From Kribbella pratensis (lineage in GTDB: Bacteria; Actinomycetota; Actinomycetes; Propionibacteriales; Kribbellaceae), in the NCBI RefSeq assembly GCF_004365355.1, contig NZ_SODP01000002.1:1669749-1733748 (forward strand): a stretch of 64,000 nt of DNA, read 5' to 3'. Below the pieces are notes generated by a model that had not been told where the DNA came from, did not search any database, and worked only from the letters and a program-made list of their open reading frames with translations. The translations under genes were made by a program, and so were the position numbers. Within the stretch, counting starts at the first letter, position 1; every line of letters begins with the position of its first letter. Below are positions 33,742-41,465 of this stretch, one piece after another.

Positions 33742-34212
33742 TCACAGCCCGCGACCGGATTGCGCGAGCACCACGAGGTCAAGGAACCGGCTCAGGTCGG
33801 CCGCGCTCGGCGGGCGACCGAGCAAGACGGCGAGCGAGTCGAGCGCCGCGACCAGATCGCGGCGGACCGCCGCACGAGACCTGCCACGAGCGGCCCCGCC
33901 GGCTTCAGCAGATCCAGCAGATCCAGCAGATCCAGCGGCGAGCAGCGCGACAACCGAGCCGGCCCGATCGGACCCGGACACCAACTCGGTCCCGGCCGAC
34001 GGTAGAGCAGGTGGCTCTGAGTCCCCGATCCTCACCTCGAGCTCCGCCCCCAGCGCCGTCGCAAGCCGATCCAGCGCGGCGACCGTGGGGTTGCCCCGCC
34101 CGTTCTCCAGATTCGCGATGTACGGGACGGACAGACCGGCATCGACGGCCACCGACGCGATGGTCCGCCCGGCCGCCTTGCGACGGTCGCGCAGTACCTC
34201 ACCCAACTCCAT
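33742..34212 (-). CDS. XRE-family helix-turn-helix regulator
   Basis: 156 residues. HTH residues 3-58 carry GEVLRDRRKAAGRTIASVAV and SVPYIANLENGRGNPTVAAL, a classic Cro/CI type. The middle is a Ser/Ala/Gly linker encoded by a 9-bp tandem repeat at 33906-33935, followed by a C-terminal helical domain. ATG at 34212 matches usual N-termini; GTG at 34227 is possible. It is divergent from an MFS gene across 41 bp, with an inverted repeat touching both gene starts, suggesting mutual control. Confidence 0.88.
   Translation of the reverse strand: MELGEVLRDRRKAAGRTIASVAVDAGLSVPYIANLENGRGNPTVAALDRLATALGAELEVRIGDSEPPALPSAGTELVSGSDRAGSVVALLAAGSAGSAGSAEAGGAARGRSRAAVRRDLVAALDSLAVLLGRPPSAADLSRFLDLVVLAQSGRGL
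33906..33935. repeat. 9-bp tandem repeat inside the XRE gene
   Basis: The unit cagcagatc is repeated about three times in frame and encodes the G-S-A linker of the XRE regulator. In-frame expansion would lengthen the linker without disrupting the gene. Confidence 0.8.
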
Positions 34213-34218
34213 GAGCCA

Positions 34219-34262
34219 TATCTTCACAGAACACTATTGCGACTGTCTATTCCATGAAGATA
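34219..34262. promoter_or_regulatory. Inverted repeat spanning the XRE/MFS divergent promoter
   Basis: tatcttca (34219-34226) and tgaagata (34255-34262) form perfect 8-bp arms centred on the divergent promoter. They overlap the first codons of the MFS gene and the possible GTG start of XRE. A regulator binding both arms would block both genes. Confidence 0.45.
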
Positions 34263-35447
34263 GATTGCTGCGCCGTGAGAGATTTCCGGAGGCTCTGGTT
34301 CAGCGGCGCGGTGTCGGGCATCGGGTCCTGGCTGCTGATCGTGGCGATCCCGTTCTACGTGTTCACGTTGACCGGGTCGGCGGTCGCGACGGGACTGACC
34401 TTGGCCCTGGAAGCCCTTCCCGCGTTGCTGATCGGCCCCTGGGCCGGCGTACTGCTCGACCGCTGGGACCTGGCGCGGGCGATGTGGATCGCGGATCTCG
34501 CCAGCGCTGCCGCGGTCGGACTGATCCTGTTCGCCGACCGGGATCACGTCTGGCTGATCTACCTCGCGATCCTGCTCGAGAACACCGCGACCACGGTCTT
34601 CCGGCCCGCCGTACGCGCTCTGCTGCCGGCCGTCGTCGGCACGGGGAGTGAACTCGCGAGAGCCAACGCCATCAACGCCGTCACCAGCAGCGCGATCCGG
34701 CTGGCCGCGCCACCGCTCGGCGCGCTCCTGCTGGCCGGCCCCGGGATCACGTGCGTGCTCATCGTCGACATCGTCAGCTACTTGTTGTCGGCGGCAACAA
34801 TCGCCACGGTCCACACCCGCCGCCACCCGACCACCGGCGTACCACCGCGACCCCTCGAAGGGCTTCGCGCCGTCGTCAACCACCGGGCGCTCCGCGGCAT
34901 CCTCATCGGCCAGACGGTCTTCCTCACCGCGAACGCCGGCCTGACCGCGCTCCTCGTACCGTTCACCGTCGACCGCCTGCACGCTCCGGGGTACGTCGTC
35001 GGTTACCTGATCTCCGGCCTCGGCGCCGGATATCTCATCGGCGCCGCCGCAAGCACCAGGGCGGCCCGACTCCTCGGCACCCGCGAACTACTCACCCTCA
35101 CTCAATTCGTCACAGCCTTGGCGTACTTCGCGCTCTTCAACGCGCCGAATGTCCCGCTAGCCGTCGCCGCAGCAGTTCTGATCGGCCTGCCCGGCAGCAT
35201 CCTCCTCATCACGGCCCAGACCACGATCCAACGGACAGCACCAACCGCCGTGCTCGCGAGCGTCGGCGCACTCTTCTTCGCCGCAGACTCACTGGCCTTG
35301 CTGATCGGCGCCCTGGCCGCCCCCGCGATGGCGCTCGCCCTCCAACTACGCCTCACCCTCAACCTCATCGCGGCGCTGGCCGTCTGCGCGGCAGTCCTCT
35401 CGCTGATCGTCGTACCGCGTCATCCCGCACACTTCAGCCGGAGCTGA
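34254..35447 (+). CDS. MFS transporter, 12-helix enterobactin-exporter-like type
   Basis: 397 residues with 12 predicted helices. The N-terminus RDFRRLWFSGAVSGIGSWLL and GPWAGVLLDRWDLARAMWIAD (motif A, about 63-83) are typical of the MFS_3/EntS-like exporters, as is a sequence F-R-P-A-V-R-A-L-L-P. The substrate is unknown. ATG at 34254 lies 41 bp from the divergent XRE start. Confidence 0.9.
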   Translation: MKIDCCAVRDFRRLWFSGAVSGIGSWLLIVAIPFYVFTLTGSAVATGLTLALEALPALLIGPWAGVLLDRWDLARAMWIADLASAAAVGLILFADRDHVWLIYLAILLENTATTVFRPAVRALLPAVVGTGSELARANAINAVTSSAIRLAAPPLGALLLAGPGITCVLIVDIVSYLLSAATIATVHTRRHPTTGVPPRPLEGLRAVVNHRALRGILIGQTVFLTANAGLTALLVPFTVDRLHAPGYVVGYLISGLGAGYLIGAAASTRAARLLGTRELLTLTQFVTALAYFALFNAPNVPLAVAAAVLIGLPGSILLITAQTTIQRTAPTAVLASVGALFFAADSLALLIGALAAPAMALALQLRLTLNLIAALAVCAAVLSLIVVPRHPAHFSRS

Positions 35448-35798
35448 TCGATCTTGTTGCCAGCAGCAACAGCACGGAATTGGTCATCTCGGTACGTGAG
35501 CGAGTCAGCGCAAAGGGTTAGCAGGACGTCATAGTTTTAGCCCGGCCGAATACCCCGGGGGCGTCTCCGAATCGTTATCGGCACATTGCGGCAAACATTC
35601 TTGACATGGTTTCCCGACTCCCCGGGTACCGGTCCGAGAGGCCGATGACCTGCGGGTTCGTAGGGTTTCCCTACGCTGCGTTAGGCCTCTGTAAAGGTCC
35701 CTTCCAAACGGTTCCGAAGGGCCCGCCGATGTTGTGTTCTTTACTCAGCGCCGGACAAAGCCGTTCGGGGCCTACCACACACTGCTGAAGGAATCGCG
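35448..35798 (+). promoter_or_regulatory. Long structured leader before a small-protein operon
   Basis: A 351-bp gap of lower GC than its surroundings. It holds TTGACA at 35601-35606 (a -35-like box), a perfect hairpin cgtaggg-ttt-ccctacg at 35659-35675 and a second stem ggtcccttc/gaagggccc (8 of 9) at 35696-35724. AAGGA just before ATG 35799 is the ribosome site. If transcription starts after the TTGACA box, the transcript would carry a leader of roughly 160 nt with two stems. The architecture suggests attenuation or a cis-acting RNA element; no known riboswitch class is recognised. Confidence 0.5.
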
Positions 35799-35984
35799 AT
35801 GACCGAGACGCTCGAGACCCCCGCAACGCACCGTCGGGTGCGGGTCTGGTTCGGCGCTCACCCGATCGCGGACCACACCACGAACGTGGAGCAGGCCGGG
35901 CAGTACGAGGAAGCCATGCGTCGGCGGTTCGCCTCCCTCCGGGTGACGAGCGAGCCGGTGCTGGTGGACACGGCAGAGCGATGA
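35799..35984 (+). CDS. 61-residue conserved-looking small protein
   Basis: A small protein with a strand-like middle (RRVRVWFGAHPIADH) followed by an acidic/basic helix (YEEAMRRRFASL) and a strand (SEPVLVD). There is no signal or membrane segment and no family is recognised. AAGGA precedes the ATG. Its stop overlaps the start of the resolvase-like gene by 4 nt (ATGA), so the two proteins are coupled. Confidence 0.75.
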   Translation: MTETLETPATHRRVRVWFGAHPIADHTTNVEQAGQYEEAMRRRFASLRVTSEPVLVDTAER

Positions 35985-36310
35985 CCACCCGGCCGACGCT
36001 GCTCGGGTATGTACGGGCCGACGCGCTGAGCTGCGCGGAGGAGCTGGCCGCGGCGACCGATTCACTCGCCGCATTCGCCAGCGCGGAGGGCTTCACCCTC
36101 GGCACCGTCTACACCGAGCGCGACGCGGCCGAGTCCGCTGCGTTCCACGCACTGCTCGACGAAGTCAAGAGGTCCGACGTCCGCGCGGTCGTCGTACCGA
36201 CCATGAATCACCTCGGCGTAGACGACGGCGCTCCGGCGGCGATGCGCCAGCACCTCGAGTTCCACCAGGCGCAGGTCTGGGCAGTCGACTCGATAGTGAC
36301 AACTCCATAG
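35981..36310 (+). CDS. Degenerate serine-recombinase-like (resolvase N-domain) protein
   Basis: 109 residues that follow the resolvase catalytic-domain fold: LLGYVRAD in place of the usual Y-x-R-V-S, then a helix, GFTLGTVYTERDAAESAAF, LLDEVKRSDVRAVVVPTMNHLG and a terminal strand. The catalytic serine is replaced (A-D after Y-V-R) and the downstream arginines are missing, and there is no DNA-binding domain. It is therefore unlikely to recombine DNA, and a binding or regulatory role is more likely. It is coupled to the 61-residue gene and followed by a strong bidirectional hairpin. Confidence 0.75.
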   Translation: MTTRPTLLGYVRADALSCAEELAAATDSLAAFASAEGFTLGTVYTERDAAESAAFHALLDEVKRSDVRAVVVPTMNHLGVDDGAPAAMRQHLEFHQAQVWAVDSIVTTP

Positions 36311-36405
36311 ACAAGCGGAGCTGACGTCTTGACCCCTGCATCGGCGTCGGTTCCGCTCTCCACCTCCACAGCTGCACCGGGGATGCCCGGGCGGTAGTGG
36401 ACCAA

Positions 36406-36439
36406 CAAGGCCCCACCGGCTGCTACCGGTGGGGCCTTG
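36406..36439. terminator. Bidirectional terminator
   Basis: Perfect 14-bp arms (caaggccccaccgg and ccggtggggccttg) with a 6-nt loop lie between the resolvase-like gene and the convergent M15-like peptidase gene. Confidence 0.88.
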
Positions 36440-36467
36440 CCCATGTCGCGTCCGCCCGCAAACGAAC

Positions 36468-37220
36468 TCAGGCGACGATCGTGTACCCGTATCGCTTCAT
36501 CTCCGCGGCGACCGAGTTGTTGAAGATCCCGGTGACCTCGAGCTTGAAGTGCAGCTGCACCTTCCGGATCACCCGCTGGAAATGCAGGTGCCACGGCACG
36601 CCCGCGGCCGGCACCGTCTCGGCCTTGGTGATCGCGCCGACCCGCGGGTGCGCCGCCCAGGCGATCACCCGGGCCCGGTCCGCGCCCCACACACCGGTCA
36701 TCGCGTCATGCGTCCGCGCGTACGCCATCGCGGCCAGCGAGATCGTCGAGTCCGGCACCGGCTGCTTCGGCGGGTGTGCCTTCAGGTAGAGCTCCCAGGT
36801 CATCCCGTAGTACCCGGGCGGCCCGTCGTCCTTGCCCCGGTTGGCGAGCCCGTTGAGCTTGCGGTGGTACTCCGTCACCTGGATCGCCGCGCCGCGGGAC
36901 AGGTCCTTGTCGCCGACCGCGATCCCGTGCACGTGGTACGGCCACTTGCCCTGCGCCGGTGTCCGCAGCCACGCGGCGAACCCGACCGCGCGCATCGCCT
37001 TCACCACCGCGACCCGCTGCGCGGCGCTCTTCGTCCGTACGTCGATGTCGACCGCGCCGCCACCGTCGTGAGTGCCGGCCGACGCCTCCACGCCGCCCTT
37101 GTTGTACGACCCCTGCAGGATCGCGAACTTGGACTTGTACAGCTGCTCGGCGGCCTCGACCATCGCCACCGTCCGCCTGTTCATCGTGACGCCCCGCCAG
37201 GAAATCCTTGCCTCAGGCAT
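36468..37220 (-). CDS. M15-like (D-Ala-D-Ala carboxypeptidase-fold) zinc peptidase
   Basis: 250 residues. SAGTHDGGGAVDID at 47-60 corresponds to the S-x-H-x-x-G-x-A-x-D zinc motif of family M15/Hedgehog-type enzymes (His51, Asp near 58), and YHVHGI at 95-100 supplies the third zinc His. A second half (about 110-250) carries ETVPAAGVPWHLHF and a basic C-terminal region of unknown fold. No signal peptide is apparent, which is unusual for a cell-wall enzyme. It overlaps a 38-residue gene upstream by 8 nt, implying translational coupling. Confidence 0.82.
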   Translation of the reverse strand: MPEARISWRGVTMNRRTVAMVEAAEQLYKSKFAILQGSYNKGGVEASAGTHDGGGAVDIDVRTKSAAQRVAVVKAMRAVGFAAWLRTPAQGKWPYHVHGIAVGDKDLSRGAAIQVTEYHRKLNGLANRGKDDGPPGYYGMTWELYLKAHPPKQPVPDSTISLAAMAYARTHDAMTGVWGADRARVIAWAAHPRVGAITKAETVPAAGVPWHLHFQRVIRKVQLHFKLEVTGIFNNSVAAEMKRYGYTIVA

Positions 37221-37329
37221 CTTTATCCCCGGTCGCCGGGCCGAGGATCAGCTCCGCGTCCTCGGCGGCGCCGAGCGCCTCCAGCTGGTCCAGCTCGTCG
37301 TCGGTCAACTCGTCGAACACTTCCGGCAT
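37213..37329 (-). CDS. 38-residue acidic small protein coupled to the M15-like peptidase
   Basis: This short frame encodes a very acidic product opening MPEVFDELTDDELDQLEALG. It is preceded by a purine-rich ribosome site (ggggaaggggaa) and its stop lies 8 nt inside the peptidase gene. The overlap and codon usage argue that it is real. The M-P-E-x opening recurs in the peptidase (MPEARI), which may be coincidence. The role is unknown; a leader peptide or small partner protein is possible. Confidence 0.6.
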   Translation of the reverse strand: MPEVFDELTDDELDQLEALGAAEDAELILGPATGDKDA

Positions 37330-37645
37330 AGCCCCGTTCCCCTTCCCCCTGATCGATCGCGCGCCGACCCCCGGCGGGCGAAATCGCAGCTCAGCCTAAG
37401 CAGGTGCGAGGTCAGGTAACTAGCTGTAAAGGTTTGGGGAACGTGAAGTTTTCCGTCCGCTCCGCGTGCCGGGGTGTGTGCGGAGGGGCCGGATGGGGTA
37501 CCTGTAGGTGGTCCCGCGGTTCGGTCAGTGCCATTCGGGCATGGGTGGTGTTCACCGAGCCGCGAGTTCTCCCACTGAGGGGCGGGAGAACGACCGGCCC
37601 GGCGGGTGTGTCTCTCCCAGGATGCACCCGCCGGGGTACGGGGCC
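37330..37645. other. Gene-free region with two hairpins
   Basis: 316 bp between the 38-residue gene and the methyltransferase stop. The right part holds a perfect 11-bp hairpin cccggcgggtg/cacccgccggg (37598-37635), probably the methyltransferase terminator, and a second perfect 8-bp hairpin gttctccc/gggagaac (37566-37591). The left 200 bp should include the promoter of the small protein/peptidase operon. No coding frame is convincing. Confidence 0.65.
37598..37635 (-). terminator. Terminator of the minus-strand methyltransferase gene
   Basis: A perfect 11-bp stem with a 16-nt loop begins 10 bp after the stop codon in the minus direction. The smaller hairpin at 37566-37591 follows it. Confidence 0.7.
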
Positions 37646-38458
37646 TCAGAGCGCGGACGCGACGAACAGATACCTGTTGAGGCTGAAGAAGTAGCTCGGC
37701 CCCATACTCCGCAGATCGTCCGCCCAGGCCTGGGCCTCCTCCTCGGTCACGCCGGCATGGCCCGGCACGAACTCCGACACGATGTCGATCAGCCCGGCAC
37801 TGTACGTCCGCGCGTCGTACGCCGTGTTGAGGATCGGCACCACCTGTTCGTGGGTCAGCGTGAAACCGGACGTGGCCAGTACGTCGGCCAGCGTCCGCGG
37901 CAGATGTGGATCGGCCAGATGGTCCTCGAACGCGGTCAGCACCCGGGCCATTCGCTCGTCGTCACTCGACCGCCACACCAGCGATCCCCAGTCGGTGTCG
38001 AGCAGTACGACGCGACCGGCCGGCCGCAGCACTCGCCGTACCTCCACGAGCGCGCCGGCCACATCATCGACGTACTCGAACACCTGGGTCGACACCACCA
38101 CGTCGAAGCTCTCCGCCGGATGCGGGATCCGGGCGACCGTAGCCAGCTCCAGCTCGATCCTGGGCCCGCCTGGCACCTCCGTCCTGGTCCCCGCGATCGC
38201 CAGCATGCTCTCGCTGATGTCGATGCCGCAGATCCGCCCGTCCGGCCCGACCTCAGCGGCCATCTCGGCGGCCAGCAACCCCGGCCCGACACCGACGTCG
38301 AGCACCCTGTCCCCCGGCCGCAACGCCAACGCCGCCCGCACCACCCGTCGCTGCTCGACCACATCCGGCGTCCTGTACACGGACTCGATCTGCTGGGAAA
38401 CCTCCGGGTCGAACTGCAACCCGTCAACGTCAACCTCTCCGCCCATGTCCCACATCAT
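37646..38458 (-). CDS. SAM-dependent methyltransferase (UbiE/Methyltransf_11-like)
   Basis: 270 residues. Motif I is VLDVGVGPGLLAAEMA (about 51-66), motif II is GIDISESMLAIA, and the D-V-V-V-S-T-Q-V-F-E-Y segment carries the post-I acidic residue. VRRVLRPAGRVVLLDTDWGS is motif III. The C-terminal W-A-D-D-L and F-S-L-N-R-Y segments are common to the group with Q-x-W-x-x-D. The substrate is unknown. Several ATG codons (38458, 38455, 38446) could be used. Confidence 0.9.
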   Translation of the reverse strand: MMWDMGGEVDVDGLQFDPEVSQQIESVYRTPDVVEQRRVVRAALALRPGDRVLDVGVGPGLLAAEMAAEVGPDGRICGIDISESMLAIAGTRTEVPGGPRIELELATVARIPHPAESFDVVVSTQVFEYVDDVAGALVEVRRVLRPAGRVVLLDTDWGSLVWRSSDDERMARVLTAFEDHLADPHLPRTLADVLATSGFTLTHEQVVPILNTAYDARTYSAGLIDIVSEFVPGHAGVTEEEAQAWADDLRSMGPSYFFSLNRYLFVASAL

Positions 38459-38535
38459 GGTCCGCGATCCCGTTTCCGGGGAGGCCTTCTGGAAATCGGA
38501 AGCGCTGCCCCGGGTTGCCCCGCTACGGTTCCAGG

Positions 38536-39393
38536 GTGATCGAGCTGCCCGAGTCGTTCCTCGAGATGCCGCGGTGGTGGACGGAAGGGCAGGCCTGGCT
38601 GGCGTCGTTGCCTCGAGCAGTCGACGAGCAATGCCGCCGCTGGAACCTCGCTGTAGCAGGGCCGATCGCCCACGGGTCGAACGCGATCGTCGTACCGGTC
38701 GAGCGGGACGGCATGGAGCTCGCACTGCGGATGTCGCAGCCCGGTGCCGAGGTCACCCAGCAGGTCCGGGCGCTGAAATGGTGGGACGGCCGCGGCATGG
38801 TCCTGTTGGTGGATGACGATGCCGAGGCCGGAGCGATGCTGCTCGAGCGGCTGTCGACTCCGTTGCTGACCCGGCCGATCGACGAAGTGACCGTCGTCCT
38901 CGGGCAGCTGATGCGCAGGATCGCCGTCTCCGGTCCGGCGGATGCGCCGTCGACCGCGGACATCGTGACGACGCGATCAGCCGAGCTCGAGCCGCAGTGG
39001 GAACGGCTCGGTCGTCCGTTCGACGCCGCGATCCTGCGCGAGGCACTCGACGTCGCCCCGACCGAGACGACGTCAACCGCGGCAGTCAACGGCGACTTCC
39101 ACTCCGGCCAGGTCCTCGCCGGGCACCGGGAGGCCTGGCTGATGGTCGACCCGGTGCTGTACCGCGGCGACATCGAGTTCGACCTCGGCCGCGTCCTGTG
39201 GTGGGACCTCGACAGGATGACCGACATCGTCCCGTACTTCGATCTCGCGGTTCGCGAAGCCGGCCTGGACCGGGACCGCGCACGCGACTGGGTGATCTGG
39301 CGGACCGTCGACTACTGGCTGTGGGGACTTCAGGCGGGCCTCACCGAGGATCCGGTCCGGTGCGCCAGGTTGATCAGCGCCCTCTCACGATGA
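38536..39393 (+). CDS. APH(6)-like aminoglycoside/hydroxyurea phosphotransferase
   Basis: A 285-residue kinase of the streptomycin 6-kinase (APH_6_hur) family. The N-lobe has WTEGQAWLASLP and a P-loop-like GSNAIVVPV. The catalytic loop is VNGDFHSGQVLAG (about 190-202; D193 as base, Q replacing the usual N). The metal-binding D-P-x is in VDPVLYRGDIEFDLGRVL. Members phosphorylate hydroxylated small molecules; actual streptomycin resistance is not implied. It starts with GTG. It overlaps the PhyH gene convergently by 9 nt. Confidence 0.88.
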   Translation: MIELPESFLEMPRWWTEGQAWLASLPRAVDEQCRRWNLAVAGPIAHGSNAIVVPVERDGMELALRMSQPGAEVTQQVRALKWWDGRGMVLLVDDDAEAGAMLLERLSTPLLTRPIDEVTVVLGQLMRRIAVSGPADAPSTADIVTTRSAELEPQWERLGRPFDAAILREALDVAPTETTSTAAVNGDFHSGQVLAGHREAWLMVDPVLYRGDIEFDLGRVLWWDLDRMTDIVPYFDLAVREAGLDRDRARDWVIWRTVDYWLWGLQAGLTEDPVRCARLISALSR

Positions 39394-40164
39394 ACGAGCA
39401 GCGTAGATGAAGCGGCTGCGCATCATCCGAGGCGCATCGGCCGCGTTGGGCGCGATCGAGTGCAGGATCCACGGATGGGTCAGGTACACGTCGCCGGCCT
39501 GACCGGTGAGCTCGATGACCCGGACCGGCAGACCGTCGAGATCTGCCGGTGCCATCGGATCCACCGTGCGCTGCTCGGACGTCAGGTTGCGGAACCACGG
39601 ATCTGACCGCAGTACCTCGTCACGTACGGCCTTGAACTCGCGCTCTTCGGTCGTGGTCAGGAAGCGCTCGACCACCTTGTGCGAACCCGCGACCTGCGGT
39701 GTCCCGCCACCACCCGGCTCGAGATCGCCGAGCAACGCCCAGATCTTGACGGCCTGGGGCGTCTCGTCGAAGCCCACGTCGGTGTGCCACTGGCGATGCG
39801 GGACGGCCCATTGCCCACCCTCCGGCATCGTGACGAGGACCTGCCCCTGGTGCTTCGGCTCGAGCCACTGACCCAGCAGACCGTCGAGCGCCGATCGCAC
39901 CCGCGGCCCGAGGATCGCGTGGGCCGCGCGAGACGACTTCGTGCTCTTCAAACCCGTCGGCCGCGACGGCGTCCAGGTCGACCGGTCGGCACGATCCATC
40001 CCGTACCGCTCGGACAACTCGTCCCACAAGGCGTCCCGCATCCGCGCGGCATCGTCGGCGGAGAACGCGGACGGGACCTTCACGATCCCGTCGCGCTCGA
40101 AAACGTCCAGCTCTTCGGCGGTGAGCACCCGCCCATGGTGCTCCGGCCGCCGCCGGGCTTCCAC
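39385..40164 (-). CDS. Phytanoyl-CoA dioxygenase (PhyH) family protein
   Basis: A 259-residue Fe(II)/2-oxoglutarate-dependent oxygenase. The facial triad is HTD (H127, D129 in QWHTDVGF) plus a distal His in HPWILHSIAPN (about 237-247), followed by the 2-oxoglutarate-binding Arg (RSRF). GTPQVAGSHK is the conserved turn before it. PhyH enzymes hydroxylate lipids or small metabolites, and the substrate cannot be told. It lies upstream of no same-strand partner. Confidence 0.92.
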   Translation of the reverse strand: MEARRRPEHHGRVLTAEELDVFERDGIVKVPSAFSADDAARMRDALWDELSERYGMDRADRSTWTPSRPTGLKSTKSSRAAHAILGPRVRSALDGLLGQWLEPKHQGQVLVTMPEGGQWAVPHRQWHTDVGFDETPQAVKIWALLGDLEPGGGGTPQVAGSHKVVERFLTTTEEREFKAVRDEVLRSDPWFRNLTSEQRTVDPMAPADLDGLPVRVIELTGQAGDVYLTHPWILHSIAPNAADAPRMMRSRFIYAARSS

Positions 40165-40194
40165 TCAATTAACCGTCCGCGGTCGGCGCCCGGC

Positions 40195-40557
40195 TCAGTG
40201 CTCAGGCGCGAAATCGTGGAAGCCGATCAGCTTCTGGATCTTGCCGTCGCCGTCGAGGACGACGATGTCGGTACCCCCGGCCACCGGCTCCTGACCGTCG
40301 GCCTTGAGGTGCCAGGTCCAGCGCAGGTAGGCGTGGTGTTCGTCGATGTCGCCGGTGCGGACGAAGGACAGTCCCGGGAACATCTGCTGGGCGGCGCCGA
40401 CCAGCTTGTTCAGCTCGTCGTGGCCGGTGGTCTCGAAGCTGGGGTCCTGAAAGGTCGCGTCGTCGGTCCAGGTTGCGGCGATGAGCTCGGCCCGGCGGTC
40501 GGCGTCGGCGGCGTTCCACATCGCGAAGTACTGGTCGGCGAGAGCGGTTGCGTTCAT
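40195..40557 (-). CDS. NTF2/SnoaL-like protein
   Basis: 120 residues opening ATALADQYFAMWNAADADRR (helix 1 of SnoaL-like proteins), with W-T-D-D-A-T-F-Q-D-P after it and GGTDIVVLDGDGKIQKLIGF as the closing sheet. It is a small cone-fold protein of unknown substrate. ATG at 40557 is preceded by GGAGGAAA. It is divergent from an XRE/MmyB-like regulator across 113 bp, which likely controls it. Confidence 0.9.
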   Translation of the reverse strand: MNATALADQYFAMWNAADADRRAELIAATWTDDATFQDPSFETTGHDELNKLVGAAQQMFPGLSFVRTGDIDEHHAYLRWTWHLKADGQEPVAGGTDIVVLDGDGKIQKLIGFHDFAPEH

Positions 40558-40650
40558 GGTGTTTCCTCCTCGGAAGGTTTCGATGACCAGAACCTTGCCG
40601 CCGTACCCGGGCGGCGGTCGATGACGTCGGAGGTAATGGCGATGTCTACG

Positions 40651-40667
40651 CCGACCGCTACGGTCGG
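40651..40667. promoter_or_regulatory. Palindrome just before the MmyB-like regulator
   Basis: ccgaccg-cta-cggtcgg has perfect 7-bp arms and ends 3 bp before the ATG of the XRE gene, inside the divergent promoter. It is a good candidate for the regulator's own operator. Confidence 0.5.
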
Positions 40668-40670
40668 GGT

Positions 40671-41465
40671 ATGGCAGCAACGATCGAGGAGACGTTCCAG
40701 CGCCCGGTGGGCGAGCTTCTGCGCGGGTGGCGGGAGCGGCGCCGGCTCAGTCAGCTCGAGCTGGCGAACCGGGTCGAGGTGTCCACCCGGCACGTGAGTT
40801 TCGTGGAGACCGGGCGGTCCAAACCGAGCCGGGACATGGTGCTGCGGCTCGCCGAGCACCTCGACGTACCGCTGCGGGACCGGAACCAACTGCTGCTCGC
40901 GGGCGGCTTCGCGCCGATCTACAGCGAGGCGTCGCTGCACTCGCCGGCGATGCTTGCCGTTCGTACGACGCTGCGCCGCCTGCTCAAGGCGCACGAGCCG
41001 TTCCCGGCGCTCGTGGTCGACCGCTGGTGGAACATCGTCGAGACCAACGCCGGGATCCGGATCTTCACCGCGGGCGTCGACGAGAAGTTGCTCCAGGCAC
41101 CGATCAATGCCCTTCGGCTGACCCTGCACCCGGACGGCCTGGCCAAACGGATCGGCAACATCGCCGAGGTCCGCGCCAGCGCACTCGCCAGCCTGCAACG
41201 CCAGGCCGCGAGCACCGCCGACCCCGAGCTCCAGGACCTGTACGACGAACTCCGCGCGTACGCCGTGGACGACAAGCCGGCACCACCCGGACCGGCTGAG
41301 GTCGTCATACCGTTCAAGCTCACGCACGACGGGCGCGAGTTGTCGTTGCTGACGATGATCGCGACGTTCGGCACCCCGCTCGACGTCACGGTGTCCGAGC
41401 TGATGATCGAGTCGTTCTACCCCGCTGACGATGCGACCGCGGAGTACCTGCGGAGCCTTTCGTGA
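40671..41465 (+). CDS. XRE regulator with MmyB-like ligand domain
   Basis: 264 residues. The HTH is at about 12-75 (LLRGWRERRRLSQLELANRV, RHVSFVETGRSKPSRDMVLR). Residues about 90-260 form the MmyB-like PAS-type domain (LVVDRWWNIVETNAGIRIF, then ELSLLTMIATFGTPLDVTV). Such regulators sense a small, possibly lipid-like ligand and control an adjacent divergent gene, here the NTF2-like protein. The stop overlaps the GTG start of the DinB-like gene (GTGA). Confidence 0.92.
   Translation: MAATIEETFQRPVGELLRGWRERRRLSQLELANRVEVSTRHVSFVETGRSKPSRDMVLRLAEHLDVPLRDRNQLLLAGGFAPIYSEASLHSPAMLAVRTTLRRLLKAHEPFPALVVDRWWNIVETNAGIRIFTAGVDEKLLQAPINALRLTLHPDGLAKRIGNIAEVRASALASLQRQAASTADPELQDLYDELRAYAVDDKPAPPGPAEVVIPFKLTHDGRELSLLTMIATFGTPLDVTVSELMIESFYPADDATAEYLRSLS

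Noticed and set aside
35981..36310. Active serine recombinase or integrated element
   Set aside because: The catalytic serine, active-site arginines and DNA-binding domain are missing, and there are no attachment-like repeats around it.
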